From Macrosoma leucophasiata (lineage: Eukaryota > Arthropoda > Insecta > Lepidoptera > Hedylidae): a stretch of DNA of 64,000 bases. Under the pieces are notes generated by a model. The model did not search any database and was not told where the DNA came from. It saw only the letters and a program-made list of their open reading frames with translations. The stretch is taken from contig JAWQUS010000002.1 of NCBI GenBank assembly GCA_036365455.1, forward strand, positions 2,418,001 through 2,482,000. Reading direction: 5' to 3'. Every line of letters begins with the position of its first letter. The first letter of the stretch is position 1. A program made the translations under genes and the position numbers. Positions 1 through 11,000 of the stretch are shown in pieces.

Positions 1-110
1 GGGCTGTGCAGTGTGCAGCAGATAACGCTCTACGAAGTCGAAACTAGCCGATTGTCTCTTTCGTAGGCTCGATGTGGAATATTTCTTGCTGAATACTCAA
101 GTTCGTTTCC
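1..110. repeat. MITE fragment inside the Rpt5 intron
   Basis: The segment contains the end of a short inverted-repeat element whose better copy is at 10629-10833 and whose pieces recur at 3395-3530, 3755-3835 and 13138-13330. Shared words are the block around GATAACGCTCTACGAAGTCG and the terminal GTAGGCTCGATGTGGAATAT. It ends about 30 bases before the Rpt5 splice acceptor. The family is unnamed here. Confidence 0.6.
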
Positions 111-140
111 TACGTCGCTAACATAAAAAAATGTCCACAG

Positions 141-348
141 TAAAATGAACGTGAGTCCAGATGTCAACTTCGAAGAGTTGTCACGTTCCACGGACGATTT
201 CAACGGCGCTCAGTGCAAAGCGGTTTGTGTGGAGGCCGGTATGATCGCCCTCCGTCGATCGGCTACCGCGGTCACCCACGAGGACTTCATGGACGCCATA
301 CTAGAAGTACAGGCCAAGAAGAAAGCCAATCTCAGCTACTACGCCTAG
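141..348 (+). CDS. Rpt5: 26S proteasome regulatory ATPase Rpt5 (PSMC3), last coding exon
   Basis: This is the C-terminal end of a 19S proteasome AAA+ ATPase, one of the six Rpt subunits that unfold substrates and open the 20S gate. The 67 codons from 145 to the TAG at 346-348 match Rpt5 closely: [12 protein letters not shown], then [20 protein letters not shown], then EDFMDAI, then [10 protein letters not shown]. The last three residues, Tyr-Tyr-Ala, fit the HbYX-type gate-opening tail. The exon begins earlier than the ATG: an AG at 139-140 is followed by T-AAA-ATG, which would complete a split Arg codon and give the expected R-K-M-N-V order, so the ATG is internal. The rest of the gene lies left of the window. 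Nothing looks broken. Confidence 0.93.
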
Positions 349-385
349 TTTTATGTAATTCTTTTTATTTGTATTTTAAGTATGT

Positions 386-391
386 ATTAAA
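386..391 (+). other. Candidate Rpt5 polyadenylation signal ATTAAA
   Basis: ATTAAA lies 38 bases after the Rpt5 stop codon, in an AT-rich stretch followed by a T-run. It is the common variant of AATAAA at a plausible distance. Confidence 0.5.
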
Positions 392-424
392 TTTTTAGAC
401 TAATTTATTGTTGTTTTTTTCCCA

Positions 425-725
425 CGTGACGACCCCACCGCCCACTAGCGGAAGAATATATCAGAATCAGAATTAGAAACTCATTTATTAATTTAGGGTG
501 ACAGGCACCTCTTATGACGTCAAAAACAAACTTCTACAGGAAAAGAATATTCTTTTACATTCGTTAAAGTGTAGGAAGTTAGTGCTCTAAGTGGCCTATG
601 TTAAAACTACCGTCACTGCGATAACCCATCAGCATGCTAAGCGTGGAGATTATGGCATATCCCCATTATGGTTGCACTAAATCCTCCCCGGCTTTGGTCC
701 AGCTGTGAACATCTTGCTGCTGATA
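425..725. repeat. Old repeat fragments between Rpt5 and TTLL5
   Basis: Bases 425-460 match fragments near 7300, 8140 and 8450 (CACTAGCGGAAGAAT). Bases 590-725 are a decayed copy of the family that also appears at 6660-6790, 20690-20800, 42640-42775 and 42980-43100, marked by a GGCATAT block and a GTCCAG-TGTGAAC block. No coding potential is seen. Confidence 0.5.
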
Positions 726-1350
726 TTATGAATGAGGAATAGTTTTTATTTTTTAGAGACTAAATTGAGATGTAAGCAAATATATATTAATGTGTGCAAA
801 GTTTTATTAATTAAAAATTGGGGAGTCCATTGCGGCAAAGATATAAGTTGTCAAGCGTATATAGAAAATTATGAAAGCCTATTTATTGAATTAACCAAAA
901 TATTTTTATGGTTTATTTTTATTTATTTATTTATTTAATCTTTAATGCACATGGAACATATGTACATATGGCGGACTTAATGCCATATGGCATTCTCTCC
1001 CAGTCAACCATAAGGTAGTTAAGAGAGTTATCAAAAAGTTTTACTTTTCTTATATTTTTATCTTGATCGCACTTATAAATATTGCCAATAGTGGCCAGTA
1101 GTTTAGATCCTTCACAGAATTGACCAATAACATTAAAGTATTTAGCGACAGATTGACAGCTTACTATTACATGTTGCCATAATCGTTTCCGAATTTCCAA
1201 GCTTAATTTTCTATTTCTATTATTTAAAATGTAAGTTATAAAATCTAAACAATAGATATTGTTTAAATTATTCTTTGAAATACGAATTACTTAAGTAATC
1301 GTTCTGAATCACTTTTATCAATTAATTGTATTATTTTCTTATTAGAAATC
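726..1350. other. AT-rich intergenic DNA, nothing recognised
   Basis: Short open frames on both strands here are lysine/isoleucine-rich, show no family motif and look like chance reading of AT-rich sequence. The TTLL5 promoter should lie here or just downstream, but I see no core element I would call. Confidence 0.5.
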
Positions 1351-1534
1351 GTATCGTAAATTGAACGCATCCATAGAACCGAGCGACACACGAGAGTGAG
1401 CTAAATTTGAAACATAGAAACATGGATCCATCAAATTAAAATTTCAGTTGGTTTGTTCAACAAAACAGAAAATTAGCAAATTTATTAAAAAAATAGTAAT
1501 GTGAAATTATTAGTGTGGTGTGACACATCGTCCG

Positions 1535-1798
1535 CAGGCCACCGGCGCGTTATACAGGCGAATATACGTAAGTAACCTCTTTAATTTCGCTAAATTGACG
1601 TACGAAATATCGAAACATATTGTTGAATTACAGTATTACCGCATAATGTTATTGATTTTTGAATGTTTTACTGTATGCGGTGTCGTGTTACTGCTTCACG
1701 CTGCATTGGAAGCTTTGGGGATGATTGTTCTTAGTTTATCTTTGTGTATAATTCTCATTACTTACAATCTGAATCTATTTTCGTACCTTTGTAAATAA
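1535..1798 (+). CDS. Possible small two-exon membrane-protein gene, or TTLL5 leader
   Basis: Bases 1535-1578 follow an AG and end in a strong donor, TATAC|GTAAGT. After a short intron-like stretch, AATTACAG precedes TATTACCGCATAATG at about 1634. Joined, the frame is open to the TAA at 1796-1798. From the ATG at 1646 it encodes about 50 residues: FECFTVCGVVLLLH, then a second hydrophobic run with SLSLCIILITYNL. Two membrane-spanning segments are plausible. I do not recognise the family. The alternative is that 1578 is the donor of a 5' noncoding TTLL5 exon, with the next exon beginning just before 1992. Evidence is limited to splice-like signals and hydrophobic composition. Confidence 0.25.
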   Translation, partial: QATGALYRRIYVSNLFNFAKLTYEISKHIVELQYYRIMLLIFECFTVCGVVLLLHAALEALGMIVLSLSLCIILITYNLNLFSYLCK

Positions 1799-1991
1799 TG
1801 TTGTTTATTTATTGAAATTCTCTACATTGCATTGCGGTTAATAATTATTAATATATTTTTAATATAAATGTATTTTTGGAGCAATTATTTAAACTCCCAG
1901 AGAGTACGTAACTACTCCAAAGTTTTTATGTATACTAGATAATATATTATGTTATATTAAAGTTATATAATTTGTGTTTGCACCAAGAGCC

Positions 1992-2086
1992 ATGGAGGAA
2001 GAGGAACTGAAGCCTCGTATACAGGTACCTCCGGGTGACATACCCAAAGTACACACAAAATGCTACCACAACCGTCCACACTCCAG
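1992..2086 (+). CDS. TTLL5: TTLL5 coding exon 1 (tentative)
   Basis: ATG at 1992 sits in a good context (GAGCCATGG) and opens a 31-codon frame beginning [16 protein letters not shown] and rich in charged residues. The frame would run into a stop soon after CACTCCAG|GTTATT, so 2086 is taken as the donor. It leaves phase 2, which exactly suits exon 2 (begins with one base then CCA CAT). The donor is not strong. The competing start is the short exon at 9425-9441, which leaves the same phase. Confidence 0.5.
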
Positions 2087-5000
2087 GTTATTTATGACTT
2101 AATATATATTTATTTATTTCTCACCATATTTACAATGCTTTTGAAATTCTTCATAAGAATCCTCAATGAAAATAAATCACTGTATTGAAAATAATATCAA
2201 TGGTATTGGATTTCAAAATCATTTAATCCATATTTTATCAACATATCACAATTTTGTATCATATTTATTAAAACACAGTCACACTTATATACAGTCAACA
2301 TTTTTTTTTTACTTATGCTGATGCTGTACATTTAGATTATGCTGCTAAGCTTTACTTTTTTTAATGATTTAGTATTAGTAATATGAATATTAAAATTAAA
2401 GCATTCTTAGTTATCTGAATCTGTATTATATTATTATCATCTTTATGTCTATATGCAAAATGAGGTAAAAAAAAAGCATGACTATTTGTAATAACTGAAG
2501 TCCTTTTCTTAAATTCTGTCTTCTCCTGTTTAGTTTTAACAGATAAATACTCACTTATTAGATGGGATAAGTGATATCTACGTCCCTAACATAGATATCA
2601 CTTACGTCCCTAATGTAGATATCACTTAGGAGGAACCTCTATTCCTGCTTATTTTTATGTAATTTAAGTGACAAACAAGCATGCAGTTCACATTGATATT
2701 AAGTGATGACTGCAGCCTATAGACAATTACACAAAGACCAAGGTCAAAATGCAGATGTGTTACCACTCCTGAGGTTTATGGTTATGCCTCTGTGCTGGAA
2801 ATTACAGGTCTGCATATTACCATCTGACAGGAACACGATAGTGCTGAACACTACTTGGCTTTGTGGTAGAGCTCCAGTGATGGAGCTCTATGGCATAGGC
2901 ACCACCGCATTACCTAATATACTTGCGGCTAATGGTAATGTTCAGGACTATCGTATTCCAGTCACGAGGTATGTACGGCTCTGTAATTTCACTGCACACA
3001 CAGGCACTGAGGCATAACACCTTGGTCTTGGTGGTGGGTGTCTATAGGCTGCAGTCATCACTTAACATCAATATGAACTGCATGCTTGTTTGCTACTTCC
3101 ATTAAATAAAAAAAAAGCGTTAAATTACAACTTTTGGCCGTTGATGGTGGATGGGTCTTACCACATCCGCTCTATCTAATGTCCAGTGTCCAATTTTGGA
3201 ATAAACCGTGACCGGTGGACATCACGACATTCGACATGAATTCTTAGTCCTTGAATTTCCCATTTAGCCGGACCGAACTTATTGTCACGTATATCAGACG
3301 GTCCATTGTCTATTACCATTGTCCTCGTTCACAGTCGATTAGTTCAAGACGCGATAAACGTTATTCAATTGCCCACTTTGTTTTGTTAAAACGTACAGTA
3401 GGCAGACCTACCTAGCAAGAAACATTGCACATCCAGCCTACGAAAGAGACAATCGGCTTGTTTCAACTTTGCGTTGCGTCCTCTCTGCATACTGCCTACG
3501 TAAGCACTGATACCTAAACCGGCTATATCACCCTAAAATCAGAGGCGCAATCGGGATAGTTGTGGAGGGGATGATCATTCCTAAACCGTGAGCTCGCTGG
3601 AAGCTATGCAATTCTGGTTACGATTTGCCTACACACGAGGTGATTAAGGGTACGATCTAGGGTGCTCCCCCCCACTGTCCCGATATCGCGTCTGATTTTA
3701 GGGTCGTGTGTAGCCGTTTTTAGTCTGATATTGGTCAAAACTTGATCACATAGTTAAGGTGCGAAAGAGATATCGCTCTACAGATCCCAAATAAGCCGAA
3801 GTCTCCTTCCTAAAGTCGATGTGCAATATTTCATTAGGTTTGTTGCGTGCAAACGGCAATTCAATTCCTCCTTAGCACAATGTCATGACACGAAAAGGGG
3901 CTATTTTGCCACTTTCTAGTTTTAAGCTAAGCTAGCTGGTAACGCTTCAGTACTTCTTTGGTGTGCTTGAAAAATGCGTCCTTCGGCCTCAAGATATTAG
4001 TTTACGTTACGATCTACAAATAATAATGTAAAAAAGTGTAACAGCCAAAAATGGTTCCACGAAAATAGACACACCGTGGGCGGAGCCTAAAAAAGACACA
4101 AAGTAATAACTATACTCGGCTTGAAAAGACACTCAAAAATCGGCCAAATGCGATTCGAAATCGCGCGCAAAGGATTTCTTACCATTCGCTTTAAAAATAA
4201 ATAACGTTTGTTGTAACGGAGTCCCCTGTGTTTATTTTATTGCCATTGTCCTCGGTCACAGTCGATTAGTTCAAGACGCGATAAACGAATGTTATTCAAC
4301 TGTCCACTTTGTTGTAAAACGTAATTAGGCATGTTGCGTGCAAACGGCAATTCAATTCCACCTAATGACAATGTCATGACACGAAAATATATTGGCTATT
4401 TTGCCACTATCTAGTTTTATAGTTTGCTGGTAACGCTTCAGTGTTACTTGGAGCGTATGTGAAAGTTTCTGCTTGAAAAAGGTATCTACAAAGGTCTACG
4501 AAATCGTATGTAATCGTATCCATGTATGTAGATGCGGGAGGTGTGTCAGGACCGGGATATCTGGCGCTCCACACTCTGCCTTCTCCGTTAGGGACCTGGC
4601 GTGAAAATACATACATACAAATAATAATGTAAAGATGTGTAACAAAGCCAAAAAACGGTTCCACGTAAATAGACACACCGTGGGCGGAGCGTAAAAAAGA
4701 CACAGACGGACGTACAGAGGAGTCTACGGAGGTACGGCATCCTAAAATTAGAAGACGTAAACGACAATAAAACAACTCAGCTAGGTAGACATAGACCGTG
4801 TACTAGATTGCATGTATTAATAAAGTACGTACCTACATTTTAATCGGATACCTAAGTAAGTTTGTATCACTGACTTGATCTCATTAATAGAATGCAATAT
4901 TGACATTTGATATTATTATGATAAACTATGCTATACTTACTTAGATTATCATTATTAGATCTGACACTAATTATGTGTGGTTGAATTAATTGAATTAATT

Positions 5001-8000
5001 AATTAATTGCCGAGGGTATTATGTGTCGATAACATACCTCGGTCTGACTGGAACATGAAATATAAGAGTAATTATTCAGAAAAATTACCATCATGATACA
5101 TTTCATTTCTTCATTCACGCATAGGAGAAGAAACTTTACTAGAAAATAGATGATGGACACAGGGACCAGTCAGTGAAATCCAGACGTGAAGTTATATAAA
5201 AAATATTATAAACACTAAAGGAGAAGTTCCACGTTGGGCCCGCACCTTGTACACTATATCAAAAGTTAGAGAAAAATACGCAGAATCGTGGAAAAATACT
5301 CAAAAAATAATTTGAATCGTTGTTTTTTTGTCGGAAATATTTATTTTACGTAATTTTTGTATGACAGGAACATTTCGAAAACAATGACATTCTTGTTTAT
5401 CGCTACAATGACATTCTTGTTTTCGAAATATACTTACGACAATTAATTGAAGATCTGATAAACGATTTGAATAGCTGAAAATGATTAAGTATTTTATGCT
5501 TCATCTCTCAATATAGTATACATGGTGCGGGCCCAAGCTCCATACATTTTGGAACGTCTCCTTTGTGAGTATGGATGGATGTTTGTTATTCTTTCACGAA
5601 AAAACTACTTCACGGATTTGAATGAAACTTTACAGTAAGATTATACATTGTAATAACATATAGGCTACAATTTGTAATGATTAAAAGTAAAAGAACGAAG
5701 TTGCGGCCAAAAACTAATTAAAAATTAAAATGTATTATGATCTATAAATTATCGTGTTCGAATTACAAAAATGAACAATGTTCACTAGATAATTAACAGT
5801 CGTACAAACAAATTAATCATCGACGAAAAAAAATATCTTTTGCCCTCTCCAAATACTCATACGTCGAATAAAAAGACTATGCCTCAACGAAAGGGAGACT
5901 AGACGATCCTTAGATCCTATCATTAGCACGCATTCCTCCAATTGCTTCTGTTTCCACCAATGAAAAGCTTTGAGCTTTTTTTTAAAGAAGCAAATTGGTG
6001 GATCACAAAACCTTGTCCATAGCAAGCGTTGCATAGCACTTTTCTGGAAAAACACTAATACTGGTAAGGGTTACAGAGGCCATTTTAGTGTGAAGACTAT
6101 TTATGATAATTTTCTGTCTTTGAATATATTTGTTACACCATATTTTTCTTCTTCATGTAAATTGTAGTCTGCAATTCCTTTACCAAATTTCACATCCGTG
6201 CGCGTTACATTCTTATTAGGGGTTTGATGTTTTCGTTTCGCATATTAATATCATTATTAGTCATGGTTAGTCTGCAGTAATTACTCATCATCAACTCGGC
6301 TGCAAGCTCGTTTTGTATCAAAATAACGTTAGTATGTCTACAGTCCATCAGCATTGGAATTTGGTATTTTAATTCTATATTTACAGAATATTGCTATCTT
6401 TTTTTAGGAATTAAACGGTGCATCTCTAGGCATCTCTAGGCACATGAATAATAGAACTGCTACTGTTGTTCTTTTTCTGAATGGTAGTGTATTCTGTACT
6501 TTTTGCGTGAATTGTCAAGCAAGTGTGAAGGTCATAGAGCAACGCGGGCCACCGGTCGCGGCGGACCGGAGCGACCGGTGGCCCGCGTTGCTCTATGGTG
6601 ACGGTCTTATGGATAGAAGTAAATTTCAAGGATGACAGGATTGTTGCAAATGTAAGCCATACGATTTTCTGCCTTTATCATCACTCCACCCGAAAGACGT
6701 CCACTGCTGCACAAAACCTTCCCAAAGACGTCTAAATCAGTGTTATTCGTCATTAGGGTAGAATATACCATAATCAATTGTATATTCTCCCGCATGCTCC
6801 CGTAGCGCGCATGGCCTCGCGGCTGGTGTAGATCGTAAGCGACATACTCGGTTAAGCGATACGGGCGCGGTCAGGTGTGTGTGATGGGTGACCGCTAGTA
6901 ACAAATTAAAATGCGCGTTTACGTGCTTCGGAAGGCACGTTAAGCCGTCGGTCCCGGTTGCTATCGATAGATAGCAGTCGTTAAACCTTGTCGGAGGCCT
7001 TATGGGCGGTTTGAAAACATCCGACAGCGGGTTGGCCACTAATCCGTATCTCCATCAATCCGCATTGGAGCAGCGTGGTGGAGTAAGCTCCAAGCCTTCC
7101 CCCAAAAAAGGGGAGAGACTCGTGCCCAGCAGTGGGACGTATAATGGGTTGCCATTATTATTAGACCATAATCGCCACGCTTGGCAGGCGGATAGGCGAT
7201 CGCTGTGACGGTAGTTTTATCGTGGGACGCTGCTTCCCTTCCCGCGATGTTTCCCGTGTTGTGAATGGTTTGCCCGCCATTGTTCGGTTTGTCTGTCTGC
7301 ACTAGCGGAAGAATTTTCGTTCTGTAGAGAGCGATGGAATCGTCACGTCTCGACGCTTTTAAGCTACCTTATTCCAAGATAACAGTTTCACTTACAAGTT
7401 ACGGTCGACTGGCCCGGACTGGCAGCTGGTAGGTGACCCAATACGGTAGCTCTCCTCAATTCATCATTAATCAAACTCAAATATTGTATTTGAGTAGTCT
7501 TTTCTCTTCATGTTTTGCTAGTGACAAGAATAAAGCTTCAAGAATAAGCCAAGGGTTTGATGCAAAACACTAGATACACCGTTTAAATGGTGTATCTAGT
7601 ATCGGTGTATCACTCACCGATCGCGTTCGTAATGAAGATGTAAGAAAGAGACTTTGTGTGAATGATAGTATCGGTGTAAAAATTAAAAAAGGCATGCTCC
7701 GATGGTTCGGGCATATAGAAAGAATGTCGAATGAAGATATACAATGCGAATGTGGATGGTTGCAGAGGCCCAGGAAGACAAAGGCTGACCTACCATGACC
7801 AAATAGGTCGAGTTCTGTCTGATGGTGGGGTCAAAATTCTTAGGAATCGGCGTGCATGTATGAAGAGAATGATGAAGGTAGACGAGGCACGAGAGTTTTT
7901 TCAGAACCGGGATGTCTGGCGCTCTACACTCTCTGCCTACCCCGTTAGGGACCTGGCGTGAAGATACATACATACACCGTTTAATAAAACCTTGCAGGAA

Positions 8001-11000
8001 TACATTTGTTAGGTCATGGTTACCTTATGGCTTGAGGTGTCTGATAAGTAATCAGTAACAATAACAGATCTACAATTTCAGGAACAGTCTCATATTCATG
8101 TTACAATCGCCTGACATTGTTCGGTTTACTGACTGCACTAGTAGAAGAATTTTTTTTTTTCTCCATTTAAAGAGCTTGGTCAAAGACCATGACGCTCTAT
8201 ACGTTCACATGAATTACATTCTTCATTTAAAAAAAAATAATTAAACAACATTAGCTCATTGACAATTGATATAGTTGCAGCAGTATTCTGGCGTCATCCG
8301 TAGTAGGATCTGCCAGGACACTGTTGCAATGTCCTATTTCTAATGAAGCCCTGCGATGAGCCTCACCTCGAACACATTCAACCAAAATATGGTATACGTC
8401 TTCCAGTAGAAGAATTCTGTTCCAGTAAAAAAAATCTTCCAGTGGAAGAAAATTCTTCTGCTAGTGGGCGGTGGAGTTGTCACGTCCCGACGCCAGATTT
8501 TGTGATCTATGCTAGAAAATCTCTTGTATTGTTTTTTGTACAGTTGCCACGAATGATGATTTGGCCGAATAACGGTTATTCAGCTTTCCCCTCGGCCGAA
8601 TGGCCTGCGGTCGAATATTCGGTAGACGAATATTCGACCGCCGACGTGTGCATAAAAAAATAAGCAAAACGAATGAAGATGTAGAAAAAAAATCCGTGTT
8701 CAAATGAAATTGATTTTTATTTAAAAACTGCGCGCCTGAATCGGACTGCAGACTCGTACAAATGGTGGTCAGCAAACGCAAAATCATACCCAGTCCTGAT
8801 GAAATTCGCTTAGATTTGTCTATCTTCTCCTGGTAGGTATGGTGAGAAACTTTTTCAGAAGCGGGTATTATTTATGAAGAAAATAAGCGCAATCGTTTAC
8901 TGTCAATAAATGCTGAAAAAAATAATTTTATTTATCACAACTTGCTATTGGTAGATTTCAAGTATTAATAATAGTCATTTGTGATTAAAATATCGCATTC
9001 TTGAATAATACCTATTTGGTATTTGTTATCCACGATTTACTATTCGTAATACTGAGCACTATTCGGCCGAATACCCAATATCAAAAATAGCGGCCGAATA
9101 CTGAATAATGGCCGAATATTCATCTCATTTGGTATTTCTAATTTTTTGTATTGCACAAATTCAATTTACAAATTCATTTCATTTGCATTATATCACTTAA
9201 ACGATGGGCAAACATAGCTTCGCCGTAGCCCTCAGTCAGACCTCACCGTTGCCATGGTGAGTGGTGGCCTACCGCTTGTTGTAGAGTTTGTAGACACAGT
9301 CAGACACACCTGCCAGTCGCGTAGTCGTCTGCAACTCGCGAGTGTGGTCGCCGCGTTTGCGTTCATCGGCACGTGCGTTTTCAGTTTGCGTATTCACTCT
9401 CGGTGACTCAGTGACGGATTGAACATGGGAAAAGTATTTCTGTAAGTGCGCGGTGTTGCTTTTTTGTTGATTTCATAAAATTTTATCAATTTTTACTTTT
9501 AGTTTAATTATTGATAGTAAAAAACGGTATTTTTACAAAAATATTAGCTGTTGCACGCGGCTTAGCCCGCGTGGATGTCGTTTAAAAAGTAAAAGTTTTC
9601 TAAGAAATTATGAGTTGTCCTCAAACACCACGTACTTTTCTCTTGAAATTTTTCTGAATTTTTCTTTCCTATAAACTTCACGGAGCCTTTCCAACGAATG
9701 CAAAACCGTGGAAATCGGTTGGTGCGTTCTGGAGTTATAGCGTCAGGAAGGAAAACCCGACTTATTTTTATATTATAGATAATTTTAAGCCTTTACATGT
9801 AAGGTAATATTTAAATTAATAATTTTAATATTAATTATTATTAAATATTTGTATTTTTTAAAATACTTAACTTTAACAAAATTTTATTAATTAGTCCAGT
9901 CCATCAGTCCTGCGGCGTGTGACGACCGTTTGAATCGAGACGGGTTCGATCCCCGTACTAGGTTAAATATTTATATGGCCTACAGGTACTAGTTTCGGGT
10001 CTGGGTGTTTGTGTTGTGGGTGAACAACGGCACACACAACACAAGTACCTCACTTTAAACCTTTATCGTGTGTGCCGTTGCTGTGAATGTTAGCTTTGTT
10101 CATTTTATAGAAGAAACTAGTAGTTGCCCGCGGCTTCACCCGCGTGGATATCGTTTTATAATCCTGAATTTTCTTTGCTATAAACCTCACGGAGCTCGAG
10201 ACCTTTCCAACGAATGCAAAACCGTGGAAATCGGTTCGTGCGTTCTGGAGTTATAGCGTCAGGAAGGAAAACCCGACTTATTTTTATATTATAGACTAGC
10301 TGTTGCCCGCGGTTTCGCCCGCGTGGTTGTCGTTTTATAATCCTGAATTTTCTTTGCTATAAATCTCACGGATCCCGAGACCTTTCCAACGTATGCAAAA
10401 CCGTGGAAATCGGTTCTTGCGTTCTGGAATTATAGCGTCAGGAAGGAAAACCCGACTTATTTGTATATAGAAGAAATAGGTAAGTAGAAAAATCTATTCG
10501 TCATAAACACAGTCCTTCATTTAGCTAAGTTCCAAGTGCAGGCACTACTGAGAAGAACTCCACTACCGAACAAACGCTCTTTTTAATAAAAGCCTTTGAT
10601 CTAATAAAAAAAAATTGTACAGTGCTCATCAAGAAATATTGCACATCGAGTCCATGAAAGTCACACACTCTGCTGCAAACTGTCTACGTAAACTTTGATA
10701 GTCTGGCATTGGTCAAAACTTGATCAAAATGGTGGACAAACGTCATATTGGTAAGGTGCGAAAAAGATAACGCTCTACAGACTCGAAATAAGTCGAAGTC
10801 TCCTTCCTGAGGTCGATGTACATTATTTCTTGATGGATACTGTGGGTCTCTAGCGCATCTTTATTATTTTTCAATAAGACCGATACTGTTGTGGAGCCCC
10901 GACAGAGTACTATAAGAGACAGAAGTTGTCGTATCTGATGACAGGATCCTAACATTACTTTAATCTCCAAATAGATAGGTACTTTTGTCAAAAAACGGTG

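Noticed and set aside
6426..7302. Several overlapping 60-98 codon frames
   Set aside because: They fall on the GC-rich hairpin and repeat D on both strands, and the peptides have no family features.
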